A stretch of DNA of 64,000 nucleotides, from assembly GCA_004123355.1 (NCBI GenBank), contig SCHM01000001.1, positions 2,472,001-2,536,000 of the forward strand. The letters are read 5' to 3'. Within the stretch, counting starts at the first letter, position 1. Every line of letters starts with the position of its first letter. The notes under the pieces are model-generated. The model was given only the letters and a program-made list of their open reading frames with translations, was not told the origin of the DNA and made no database searches. Origin of the DNA: Amphirosellinia nigrospora (taxonomy: Eukaryota; Ascomycota; Sordariomycetes; Xylariales; Xylariaceae). Of this stretch, positions 45,944-58,026 are shown piece after piece. A program made the translations under genes and the position numbers.

Positions 45944-47588
45944 TCATATTGCTATAGGTCCCGCGACGGCTGGTGTTTGCTCATCCATTTCGTCGAATTC
46001 AATATGGCTTATGCTTTGGGAGTGCCCGTGCAAGCTGCCGCTCATAGAACTCCTTGGGCGTATTCCCATAGGCGTTCTAGCGCTAACCATACTAGTCCGA
46101 GATACGGGACGCGCAATCCCACTACGACTGGGCGGTCTTTCCGGTCCCGCATAGCCTGACATACTAGCTCGACTGCTTGGACGCGAAATGCCCATCGCTG
46201 ACCCCTCAGGATCATAACCATTTGACCGGGTGGGCAAGGGACCAAAGGATAGCCTCGATACGCCTGACGCACTAGGTCGGCGAATATGTTTGGCTAGCCC
46301 GCCGGTGCTTGGAGGGTGTGACGGGGTCTCTTCGGTTATGGATGATGCGATGGAACCCACTGTGCGCTTACGCGATCGCATGGTAACAGTTGAAGGCATT
46401 TGGGGGACACCACCCTGTAAAGATGACCTGGGCGAAGCGCGTGGTGGTGTGTGGGTAGGGGCTGGTAGTTTAGATCTTGCTGACTGAACGCGAGCCTCGA
46501 GACGCTGCATCTGGGCAGTCAAAGACCGGATATGGGTAAGAGACGTAGAAGGTGGCATCTTGTGAGAAGTGGCGCGGTTGGTGGTTGTGCGTGGTGGGGC
46601 AGGTGTACGTGTACCGGTAACAGAGCGCACAGGTTGGCGGGCGCTCGATGGCATGAGGTTCCTGGGCTTTGGTGTAACGCTACGGTCCGCAGAAGAAGGG
46701 ATGCGAGACTTCTTTTGCGAGGTTGCCGGCGTCTTGAGCCGTGAAGATGGCCTAGGGAGAGTCGCAGAGGCGTCGGACATGGGCGGTGAGGGCGGTTCAT
46801 TGAGTAAGGGTGGAAGTTTGCCGACGGGTGGCAGCGAGAGCTCGTTGGGTGGTGTGCTGATCATAGGCGAGCTTGCCGTAGACCGTGGAGAGTCGGCGTA
46901 CATGTCCGAACCGATGATAGACACGTCAGTAGAGATGACGGAGAGATGGCGGCTTTCGGCCTTCTTGATCTTGTCTTGCATGATTTCGGCTTCGATCTTA
47001 AGGTCTGAAAGTTCCTCTCGCAGCCGCTGGGCCTCGATGCGCAGCGTCTCTCGCTCTTGCTCGCCTATTTTAATCTCTTCCTCCATCATAACGGTCCGTT
47101 CGATAGCTACGTTATACTTAGACTCCATGTCCTCCAGCGATGAATTTGTATTTCTAGCTTGGCGCTCAAAATCATCGTTGGCGACTTCGATATCCCGCAG
47201 CTTCAGCTGTAAGCCGTTCGTATCTCGGAGAGTAGTAATCTCCTTCTCCAACGTGTTTTGAGCAGCGTTCGCCTCGGCCTTTGCCTTCTTGCATTTCTCC
47301 TGGGGGCTTGTTAGCACTTGGTAGTGAGCGCGATATGTATGCTGCATCCGACAAACATACCTTCCACTCGTCAACTTCGAAATGCGCAGTTTCCACCTTC
47401 TGTTCTAGAGCGCGTTGTCGCTTGTCGGCGGCATCTAGATCCTTCTCAAGTTCGGCCTCTAGCTCATGACTGGACTCACGAAACTCAGAAAGCTCGTCGC
47501 AGAGCTGCTCGTATTGTCTTTTGTACCAAGAAAGGGACTGCTCCGCGGTGGCATGCTCGTTTGGGGGCGATGACGGTGGTTCGGCCAT
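45944..47588 (-). CDS. nudE: nuclear distribution protein NudE homologue
   Basis: Regulator of cytoplasmic dynein. It binds LIS1/NudF and dynein at microtubule ends and the centrosome equivalent, and is needed for nuclear migration in hyphae. It starts [20 protein letters not shown] (ATG 47588). Exon 1 ends EVDEWK at 47361, and an intron (GTATGT...CCCAG, 47360-47300) leads to [20 protein letters not shown]. The total is 527 aa. Residues 15 to about 190 form a long coiled coil ([54 protein letters not shown]), matching the LIS1-binding helix. The C-terminal half is a Ser/Pro/Arg-rich disordered tail ([19 protein letters not shown]), as in other fungi. It ends [12 protein letters not shown]. 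There are no frame changes. It stands alone in a gene-poor region. Confidence 0.9.
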
Positions 47589-50500
47589 GACTGTATATGC
47601 GGTGATTTTACAGGGTTGCGGTTTATGCGCGCACAATTAGGTCGTTCCCCTTCGGACCGTGATTTGGTGTTGCATTGGTCGGCGATGTGGCCGTGAGGGG
47701 GGGGACAATTATGAAGGCCCGCTGAGAACAGACTACGTAGAACCAAGGAAATTGAAGGAAGAGAGTGGTGTTGGATAGAATGAGTTGTTTAATGAGCGAA
47801 AGAGCGAATAATGTCTTGTCAACTCCTACAAACAGAGCTGAGCGCACATGTCTGTTTTTCGGAGGGATAATGCCTGGGGGTGGGCGTTTGGTCTCCTTTG
47901 ATGATTCAAAGCCTTAGTCGATGCTGGTGTTGTTTGGGTGTGAACGGGCTCGTGTCGCAAAGGGCTAAGTACCGTACTGGCTAGTTGAATGCTTTGTTGT
48001 CGATGAAATGGGTGTCGCTTGGTTGTCGATTTTGCCGGTGGTTGCGTCGTCTGAACTTACCTTTGGTCGTCGCGGTCGTGCTGTCGGGTTAGTCGAAGGG
48101 TGTTGGTCGATGATGTTGACGGAGGAAGACGAACCACACGCCCGCCGCCGCTGGAGACAGTGACTCCTGCTTTTGTTGTCTCGGCTCTGTCAACAACCCC
48201 CCAACCAAAGCCCCATTCATCCCCATTCATGCGCTGTCCCCCCTGGAGGGTGGCCGCGCTAGCCTCGTTCCGGCCTAGCACTGTGTCCTGGGCATGTGGT
48301 GCGCTACCATGACAACCTGACATAAGGGGATGGGCCAATCATATCCCACCGTATGGACGGTATGGATCCCGCGCTGCTGCGTGAGCACCTAAGTGCAGCG
48401 GTTTGTTACAGGAGTGCGCGTGCTCCACTCCCCGCCAACTCATGGCCATCCACCATTCAAATGGCTGGAATCGGGATGCAGTTTCTGCATTTGGACTGCA
48501 GAGTACCAATATAGACTGTCTAGATTTCTCGACGCACACATTAATAACTGCATCGTGCTATTAGAAGAATAGGGGCAAGGGAAGTACTTGGACTGAGATT
48601 CATATTCGCAGTCGAGGACAGTATCACCACATTCATTATTCATTCATTCAAACGCTAGTCACATTGAGCTACACTACCTCACCGCCTCTATCCACCGTCA
48701 GCTTCAGTTCATACTGCTCACCTGCTCTTTGATACTGTACGTACACCAAAAGATAGACGACCACATGGTCGGAGGCTGGGAACCAAACATCCAATAGACC
48801 CACCAGTTTCCGCCCAACAAATATGGCAGTACTCATTGCTACCCCATGTATACCTTTCCATGCTACTGATTGTCTACATATATGTATCTAGATCTATATT
48901 CCATATTTAGTACAGAGTATATTTCCAAGCATGAATGTGCCAATAAAGCTTGAAACGGCTTCAGATTAGCCAGATTGTGGGGTATCGTTATTGCTGTTTC
49001 GGCAATGCCCATATTTATGGGATAGAAACCCGATCCATTCCTTGCACCTCCCATCGCAAAGGCACCTCGATTTGCGTGACCCTCGGACGATCCACCTTGT
49101 CACAACTAGGCACCCAGATTCTTCATATGCAACCACTTTAACCTCCCCAAACAAGGATGAAAGATCATCACCTGATTGTGTTGACTACACTCAGAAGCAT
49201 CACATCCCAAATGGCTTCTTGGGGATAAGAGGGGAGTTAGTGGCATCGAATTGTAAATTCGAGAATGAATACTATTACAGGATACTTCCACCGTTCATGA
49301 AAGCATGATTTAATAAGTGCGGTTTCTTTGTCTTTTGTTCAACGGTGTAGCACAGCTGTTAAGATACTCAACCAGTTAGCCAGCTCGTTTAAACTGCACG
49401 CACAACCCTATCTAACACACGATCTATGATTTCGAACACATCACTGCCTTCATCCCATGTTCCTGGCACGTTACGCGGAACAGGCCGGGTTGCGATCTGA
49501 AACGTCATGCAAGTAACACCCCCAGCGACGCACATCACCTACCATCAGGCCACCGAATACGTGTCAAGCGGCTTGGCTTTATCACAACAATGAAACCACA
49601 AAACTACCTCCCATAGGATATAGAAGACGCAGGTCGTCGTCACCAAGACGTGATCAAATTGGGCGACAAGGCATTTCCTCATAACGACAAAAAGAAAAAT
49701 GTGAATTACAGTCATCAGGTATCTGACATGAGAAGTTCAACGCTGATGTGTGACAAATCGTTAGTGTGTGATGAACAGTTCTTCTTTTCGCCTTCAACTC
49801 TGTTCAAGCGGTGTCAAAATTAGTCTCAGATATACACCAGATCAGTAACTATTATCATTTGTGCCGCGACAAGTAATAAATCGTCGAATCTACAGGTATT
49901 TAGTAGGTGTTTTAATATCGCAGGGCAGTGTAAAAATGGCTACGATCGGCCAAAGAGTTTGGAAACAGATCGTTAACTTCTTAACGGGGTCCTGGTAGTC
50001 GGATCTTGAGTCTAAATCTACGCACCCGTCTGAAAAACAGCTGAAACTACTTCATGTCCCAGAAGCAAACACATCGCCATTATTTCTAACCTCCAATCCT
50101 TACTGCTAGCAGATCAATAGTCAGGCAAAAAGTGACACATAGATCCTTACCTTGATGTATTACCAGGTGTTAACTTTAAATATCACCTGGTCACATCAGG
50201 GTGTCTTCTTACCAATAAGATGTGCATAAGATTCTTATCCATACAACAATGTTCTCGTTAACTAAATATGGGGATTATTGGTAGTTGTTCTAGCACATTC
50301 GGGCATCACTATGGATAAACAAAATGTGCATCCAATTCTCCAGTCCCAGAGAAATATACGAGGGACTATAAAATTGACGTCATGATCAACACCCATAGGC
50401 AAATCCTACACAAGTTCTATTTTTACAAAGCTAACCTCTTAAGTCATATCAGATCACCCCTACGTTCAAGTACCAAATGTAAATCTAAGTAGTAGCTTGA

Positions 50501-51172
50501 ACACTTATTGTGACACTGAAGCCAGCCTTATTTACTCTGTATTCCACAGGTTAGGGACATCTATAAACTGAAGCCCTATAGGAAACCTCCTTATTAACTA
50601 GGTAATCTCGCTAAAAGTTCTGTTTGCGATTCTAGATCTTGCGTTCGTCCCTTCACCCTTTCGATATTTAGGTAATATTGCATTATTTCGGCTAGCTCTG
50701 GCCCTCAGAACAAGTAGTTTGCTCCCAGACACTGTCTCTTTCTCACTGATTCTTATATTTCCCTCGAGCTGCGAAGTAGTAAATTCCATCCCCGAGCTTT
50801 CGTCTACTATTCAGCCACCATGCGACCTGAGATCTGAATGTAACGATCCCGTCACACAATGGATCTGCACTACAAAAAGCACAACATGTCGATTTGGCCC
50901 CCGGCTGTTTACTGTTGACGTGGTTTCACAGCTGACGTGGTGGGAGGCCTAATAATAAATCGGAAGATTACGTGCATTGAGAAACATTCCTTTGGCTTTT
51001 GCTGTCTCGATGGTCCCTGTTCTGTGTTACCCTATCTGTAGAATGTTTCGCACATATTCTAATGCCCTCTTGTATTCCTACTTATCATGCTCATTTGTAT
51101 TCTTGTAGTCAAAAGCTTTGAATTGTTGCTAATTTATTCTATGTCTTGTAACTTGTAGCAATGCCTATCGTA
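47589..51172. other. gene-poor stretch, no firm gene
   Basis: 47589-48340 is the nudE upstream region. Two short minus-strand frames (ATG 49682, 45 aa; ATG 49508, 39 aa: MTFQIATRPVPRNVPG) are too small to support as genes. An 8-bp-stem hairpin ACCAGGTG/CACCTGGT is at 50162-50191. The rest shows nothing. Confidence 0.4.
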
Positions 51173-51213
51173 AGTAAAGTGGATACGCCACGGACCGTCC
51201 CCTCACGGACCAC
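51173..51213 (+). repeat. left terminal inverted repeat (41 bp)
   Basis: Starts AGTAAAGTGGATACGCCACG and ends CACGGACCAC; an exact inverse match to 53035-53075. It follows TA. Confidence 0.95.
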
Positions 51214-53034
51214 CCAGCCACCTTATTTACGTAACTTTTAAGAACTAATTTCCCACGCGTATATTATAATTCCTCTATTACTTTTACTCTTATAATTAAT
51301 TTTTTATATTATTAAATTCGTTTTTTTTTGCTTTTTTTAACGATATTATTTACGGATTAAAAAAAGCGCGCAAAAACTATAATTCGCGTAGTAAAGCTTA
51401 ATATACCTGTTCGAACTATAATAATAAAGTAGCTAGTACTACAATTATATTTAATACGCCGTTTTTAAAAAATTCCGACTAAAAAATAGCTAAATCGCAA
51501 TTTTTAGTTTTTATTACTTTATTTAAAATAAATTATCGAATTAAACGATCGGCTAAGCTAAACTAAACTATATATTAATATTATAAAATTTTAATCTATA
51601 GCTTAGCATTTATTTTATGTATTTAGTAATAAAATAACGCTTAATTAATAATAATATCGTTATTTTTTAAAGCAGAATTTAACTATAAATACTGCGCGGA
51701 CTAATATTATTAACTATTTAAAAAAAAGCTATAGCTATAAATATTAATTTTTTTTTAACCGTATAAATACTTTTAAAGTCTATAATTTGCCCCCTTACTA
51801 TATTTATAATAGTAATAAAATTAAACATAGCTAAAAAGTCGGTAATAACTATTTTATAATTACCGAATATAATTCGAAAAGCTATTAAAAAAAACATTAA
51901 TCGAAATAAATAAATTATTTTTTAAAAATATTATAATAATAGCGAAGCTTTACCGCTATTTATAATTTTTAAAAATACTTACGTATAAAATTAATAGTTT
52001 TTAAAATAAAATTTTAAGTTATAAAATACTTAAAAGTTTTATATAAATCTTAATAAATAAATAAATAATAAAATTGTGTTATTTTAGCTTTATAAACTAT
52101 TTATTTTATATAAAAAGCTTATTATAATAATATATAAATAGTTTTAATATAATAGCTATAAATTATATATAAAAATAAGTTTTATAATAATATTTAATAA
52201 ATAAAATCTAGCTTATATTTTATAAACCATATTATAATCACGTACTATAACTATTAAATATAAAAATTTTTAGCCTATTTAAAAAAAACTAAAATTTTAT
52301 TTTAAATTAATAAATTCTATAAAGCTAAAGCTTAAACCTTCGAAATTTAAATTTTTAATAGCTTTTTAATAAGCTCGGCTAAATATTATAAATATTAAAA
52401 TTATTAAAAACGCGTAAAAATTTACTAAAATTTATCCGTATAACCGATTAAAAACATTATTATTAAATATATAGTATTAAAGTTAAAAAATATAACTTAA
52501 ATAAAACAAAAAGCAAACTTACCTAAAAAATATCTTAAAACATTAAATTTATAAAAATTATCGTTAAAAATACTATTTTTACGCCCTTAAATAATTAAAA
52601 ACTACTTAAAATAAACTAAAAGCTAGCTTTAAATAATATAGCATTATAAACGTTTCTATAAAAACTATTATTTAAAAAAGCTTCGAAAGCTTTTAACTAA
52701 TAAGCTAAAAACTAACGAACTTGCAGCAAAAAATCGCTATTTTAAAAGCTAAAAATCGCAAAAAACGTTTATATACTACTAATAAATAAAACCTTCGGCA
52801 AAACAACGCTTCGTTATTATAAATAACGTATAAAAGTCTTTACGCCGCTTGCGAAAAAAAGTAGTTTATAAAACAAAAGTAGCGATTTTAATATACTAAA
52901 GCGTAAAAAAATACTAAAAAAAACCAAACAGAAGCAAAAAAATAATTAAGGTTAAAAACACTAAAAACTAGGTTATCGTGGCTATATTTGCTATAAAAAA
53001 AAGCTTCGTTGCGTTATGTTGATTTACGTATGAA

Positions 53035-53075
53035 GTGGTCCGTGAGGGGACGGTCCGTGGCGTATCCACTTTACT
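53035..53075 (-). repeat. right terminal inverted repeat (41 bp)
   Basis: Starts GTGGTCCGTGAGGGGACGG on the plus strand and ends CCACTTTACT before TA; an exact inverse of the left end. Confidence 0.95.
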
Positions 53076-56000
53076 TAATGCGGAAACACATCGAGTCCCT
53101 GCTGATATTCATGGTACGGCTAGTAAAGTCTTAGCCCTAGGCTAATTGGTTATCACCTACGTATCAAAAATGCTATTTATATATAATCATGTTCTTGTAA
53201 CACAAAAGAAAATTACTGGCCTATGCAAAGGCAGCTTCGCTATCGTGGCCGCCGATGAGTTTTTCGCTAATAAGGGCAAACAGTTCGGATGCTAAGAATA
53301 TTCAAAATAGTTACGTTACTTCCATAAGTAGCTACTTATTATGCTTAGTTTCACTTCTCTGCCTAACTACTAAATTCGACTAGGTTGACCCAGGGATCTA
53401 GCTAGGGAGGTAAGCTGGCCTATTCGCATCCCCACGACTACGTTTATTCACTCACATGGTTGGGAACATCTTGATGAAATAGGCCGCAACGTAGTTCCTT
53501 CAGAAGATCGACATAGAAGCTAAAATAAAGCCGGGGAAAAGACCGTGGGTGAGTGGGTGGTTAGACTGTTGGGTAGTTTTTCACACGTAAATCTACCCTT
53601 TATTGGCTGATGGCCCCCAAAGTGCCACCCGCACTACTCGACGACGCGCCCCCCATATCATGAATAATAGTATCACGTCCCAGTATATTCGAGTAGAAGA
53701 CTCTGCTCTAATTGTCAGCGATTGAAAAATACGTGGAAGATCTCTATCTGTGTGTGGTATTGCGCCCCCCGGATGGGAAAGGGCACGCTATCCAACCCAT
53801 TTTGTAAATGAGGCTAGGTACATCTTAGTTATAATCCGAATAGCACTCTATATGACGAACTAGAACTACACGGGATAAGATCCAATTGGTAGCCCACGGC
53901 TAAAACTACGAGCCCAGAAACAAGCAATTACTGTTGGGTGTCAGGTTGTCAGTTCAAACTGCGATGATCCCAGTATCCCATTGGGACGGACCAGTATTAT
54001 TCAATGAATGAAATATTTAATTAGGTTCTAGTGGATGATCGTCGGCTTATTGCCTTGGGGGGGCAGAATGGCCAGTGGCCTCTACGCTCCAGAGTCTCAT
54101 GCGTGAGCATACTAACACCCCGAACAGTTAAGGCCGAGCTCGACAACGTTCTGATTTGCCGGTGTGATATCAGTGCGGTGTTGCAGCTACATATCGTGAT
54201 ATTGGATTACATGCTCATGACTACGACCTACTGACACGCTGAACCCTTTTTCATACCTTCAACCGGCGTAAGAGAAAAATTCATGTATATGACAGCATAA
54301 TGACCTCAATGCTAGCTAAGGGAGTTCAGCCCAAACGTCAGCAAACCCGCAGAATATAGGGGCTCTCCTAGCAATTCCTGGCAGAGATCTGCAATGAATT
54401 GTGACAAAAATATTCTTTCACAATCCCAGCAGGACATCTCCGAGGATGCGAGCTGGACTCTAGGATCCAAAACAGACACCGAACCTATTCATACAGAGTC
54501 TAGAAACCAGTAGGCCTGGCATCGAGTCGCAAGGTTCATGATCCTTAGATACCAGTTCAGCAAACAGTACGTGGCTACTGTTTTGCCCTCCCTCACTGGT
54601 TATCGCCCGGGAGATAGATAGGAGAAAGCGTATCTACTCTGATTACAGGACGGATTTAACAGGAGATCATACGACACGAGGTCTGCTCGATCGATGCATT
54701 CCAAACTTATCTACCCAGCCCTGTCAAGGTGTCTGGCGAGTATATCTACAAACAACATGGAGACATAGAACGATATTTTCACCCATCTCATGGTGTGTTT
54801 GTATAAAATGGGAAAAACCCCCCCGTATGATGTTTCAGCTAGACGACGTCCTTGCCCATGGCCCGTATTCCGCGGGAAGCTCATGCTTGCTCGAGTTGGT
54901 GGTGATATATCATATCCGTCAGCAAAGTCGCGAACTCGTTACTCGACTTGGAATTTGCCCGCGGGGGATGAGATCTCGAGATTGAAGCGATTTAGTAATT
55001 AATACCAGGCCATACATCGCTGTGAACTCGAGACCAAGAAGCCTCGCTGATCTGGCCACCCACGCTTTTTGGGGGGGGGGGGGATTTTTTTATCTGCAAG
55101 GCATATTCCTACTCCCGCGCCGTAAAGGAGATTTTCACACATCATTATGTCGTCGCCTCGGAGTTGTATTTCTGCGCGAGGGGATTATCATGATAACTTT
55201 CGCCTCAGGCAGGGCGAAGAGAGTGTCGATCATCATGATAGTGGTTGATATATGCTTATCAAATAAGAGAGTGGACAAACCCAATCATCTATCGTCTTTC
55301 GCTACAGCCTCATTTTTCTCGATCCGTTGGGATCGCGCATGTCAGATATCCTGCCCTGCGACGACCGGGGTGAGCTTTGAAGGGTGCGCCCGCTAGACCA
55401 AAAACACGTCTATCTCTTACCTACCCTGAAAAACATACCCTGCATAGACCCTAGACAGACCCTGAACAGACCCTGAACAGGAATTCGTACGCGGCCCTGG
55501 TCCTGGGAGATATGATGATTGATAACGGACCCAGCTCGCTGGGTTATACAGCCCAAGGCGGCTAGGTGGTGCAGTAGCGCACGCCTTCAAGGGTGCTAAA
55601 CCCGGTATAAGCCCCATCCGTCCAGGGTCGTTTCTTATTTTCTTCAAGTGCTGTTCTGACGATAAAACAATTCTGACATTTCGTGTATTTTACCCAACTC
55701 GACGTAGGTAGGTTAGAGCGACCCAACAAAACAAATGTGGCGTATGATGTAAGAAGTACGTTGTTTTCTTTGTGCTTATACGCGCAGTGTAACCGTTCTA
55801 GATACGGCAACCCAAGGTAGGTAGGGTTTGTAGAGGTGCAGCGTAAGTCCCCTGCCTGTAAGTAAGCGCCACAAACCGCGACTGGATCTCGAATTGCGGA
55901 TTTTTCTTGGTGTGAGCACCAAACCAGATGTAGTATTATGTCCTGCAGATCAGCCAAAGACAACTACTGACAATATGCGGATAGCGAATATGAAATTGAA

Positions 56001-57591
56001 TCGTCGATCGATTCTTGTCGAAGGCAATTCTTCTGGGTTTCTATTTTCTGGCGGGTAAGGAACCCGACAAGGGGAAATTAAATCTGGGTACGGCATCGGA
56101 GAGTTTGCCATGTGTGAAAAAGAGGCGAACCCATGGCAAGTTTTAAGTTATGTGTGTCATGTGCTCACTCGGCTATGTACTGATTTACCATGGAACGTCT
56201 TAACCCGGAAATGTAAGCGTTTGGTTGAAAGCTCGGAAAGGATGGGAGGATCTCTGCGCCCTCTTCAAGGTTTGGTTGGATGGCCCCTTTTTCTTTTTGT
56301 AATCAGCCCTGTGGCTTGGGGGGGAAGCCTTCTCTGCGCGACTGGGATGTCTTGATTCGTCGTGGAAGAAGAGGGCGTAGTATCGTAGGGGTCCCCTTTT
56401 CTGCATATCTGTACGATCTGTACATCGTGACGATGACCCTGAGGATCGACAAGCTAGATTGCCGGGCACGGAAGATCATGTGATGGTACTCTACCTATCC
56501 AGTTCCCCGGGTTGACGCCCAAGGCTATTGACGCCGTGAAGTAATCCCGTACACCAACACGCCCTGCCTCGGCTCTACTATATACATGCACGGCCGGAGA
56601 AACTCAAGCCTAGTTTGATCTAATTATACTTAGTAGACGCCTGATGTAGATATTGGAAGTAGACTGCCCAGTCGGTACGGCCTGGGGCGTTCTGTAGAGT
56701 CGGGATCTGATTAGAATTGGGATTGGGCGGCTCAAGACCCCGACAGCGCGGAATACTCTAGTGTAATCGGCAGGAGGATTTATACCATGCCAACAATGGA
56801 TGTCAACATGGTCGATCTGTTCTGGACTTGATAGATGTCAAAATGCAATTATTCTGGGTGCTTCCGTTCAGTGAATGTCACTGCAGGTCAAATTACTGGA
56901 CGACATTTTAGGGCTTATATACCCCCAACTGTGGATATGTAGGGTGCCGCTTTTTAGAGTAGCTAAGACGATTTTGAATCGTTGCCAGCGACCCCCTCAG
57001 CATATTAATATCTTGTCTCTTGTGTTGAGATACTGCCTTTACGAAGAGAATGTTACAGCTGAACTTTGGTTTCATCATCTTGGTGAAATGTGTATAATGT
57101 GATATATGTTTGAAGCATTGCTGGGCTGGGTCACCTGGGCTCTCGCCCTCACCGTTTCTCTAGAGGTACGTAGTCGGGGAATCGTTTGAGCCTTCATCAT
57201 GCCCAATAAGGGTAGTGGAAGTAGCCCATCTATTGTAATACGCTGCCGAGAAAGCATGAGGTCTAATCTAGTAATATAAAACCCATCTATACAAAATCTT
57301 CTAAGTAAAAGAAAGCAAGAAAAGAAAATTAACGGGCCGAAGATTGTGTCCTCGACTAGCAACTCTAACAATCCATCAGTCGTCTGTGATGGTTGCAACG
57401 ACAACTCCATGACACTTGGCCATTTCTTTTTCTAGCTTCAGGTCATATATGGCCCTAAGCCTCGACCGATGCTGTCCTTCGACCTAGTCCCTTTCCACCC
57501 CTGCTGTGGAGCTATGGGATAGGGAATCCAGCATCGGCTAACCTATCTAACAACCTCGATTCTGAACTTGCTAGATGTGGGTTGGTATTAG
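53076..57591. other. gene-poor stretch, no gene seen
   Basis: Contains a 13-base G run (55071-55083) and an 11-bp tandem repeat of AGACCCTGAAC type at 55445-55480. Open frames (e.g. 55022-55396, 56110-56355) lack recognisable content. Confidence 0.45.
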
Positions 57592-58026
57592 TCATATGAT
57601 AATAAAATTTCTATTGATACGCGGTGGGGGGAGCTCACATGGTCGTTCCGCAGCAACCGACGACGAACGAACTTGAATGCGTCTTGTGGCGACCGTGTCA
57701 GCGTGATATGTCTCCATGGAGCCGGTGTCCATCAGATAAGCGTTGACCTGGAGCGTATATGTCCCAGACTTGGTGATGACAAGGTTGGGAAAGACGGCGT
57801 AGTCTTTCGGGCTTCGACTGCTCCCCGCGGCACTTTCTAGTGACTGCGGAGACGTCACTAGCGTGCCTTGGAGGAGGTCATCGGACTCGACGATCTGTCC
57901 GTGGGAGTCTTTGAGCACTACCTGAAAGAAGGTGTACTGGCCGCTGCGACAGGAAACCACAAGCGGGGGGGAAAGGACCGTCCGCCTCTGTACTTGCGCG
58001 GGTGGCTCGACTTTGACATTGACCAT
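57592..58026 (-). CDS. small velvet-domain protein
   Basis: A 144-aa frame starting MVNVKVEPPAQVQRRT (ATG 58026). The velvet fold is recognisable: LSPPLVV, SGQYTFFQVVLKDSHGQIVE, LLQGTLVTSPQSLE, YAVFPNLVITKSGTYTLQV, ATRRIQVRSSSVAAERP. Velvet proteins are NF-kappaB-like DNA-binding regulators that couple development to secondary metabolism. This one is short and lacks the conserved N-terminal segment of VeA/VelB/VosA. The frame stays open upstream to a TAATAG acceptor-like site near 58075 (FPYLIVETPPNSAS), so a 5' exon may exist. The end PPPRINRNFIII is atypical. It could be a truncated paralogue or a small accessory velvet protein. No frame breaks. Confidence 0.7.
   Translation of the reverse strand: MVNVKVEPPAQVQRRTVLSPPLVVSCRSGQYTFFQVVLKDSHGQIVESDDLLQGTLVTSPQSLESAAGSSRSPKDYAVFPNLVITKSGTYTLQVNAYLMDTGSMETYHADTVATRRIQVRSSSVAAERPCELPPPRINRNFIII

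Larger units (their letters stand above)
51173..53075. mobile_element. pogo/Fot1-like DNA transposon, RIP-mutated body
   Basis: A 1,903-bp unit is bounded by exact 41-bp terminal inverted repeats (51173-51213 and 53035-53075, starting AGTAAAGTGGATACGCCACG) and by TA on both sides (51171-51172, 53076-53077). TA target duplication, AGT ends and 1.9-kb size fit fungal Fot1/pogo elements. The body is extremely AT-rich, with CA and TG dinucleotides scarce and stops in every frame, as expected from RIP. No transposase can be read. A basic, Lys/Arg-rich patch near 52730-52780 on the plus strand (LKAKNRKKRLY) might be a transposase remnant, but this is weak. The repeats themselves remain GC-rich and unmutated. 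Confidence 0.85.

Noticed and set aside
49389-49682. Two tiny minus-strand frames (45 and 39 codons)
   Set aside because: Too short, no family recognised and no supporting splice sites.
53868-53978. tRNA-like segment (GGGAT...ATCCC ends, AATTGGTAG, CAGTTCAAACTG)
   Set aside because: Over 100 nt long with poor D, anticodon and T stems; at best a decayed tRNA-derived sequence.
55562-55963. 133-codon minus-strand frame and an A-box-like TGGTGCAGTAGCGCACG nearby
   Set aside because: No ATG near its start and no B box in the right place, so neither a gene nor a SINE can be supported.
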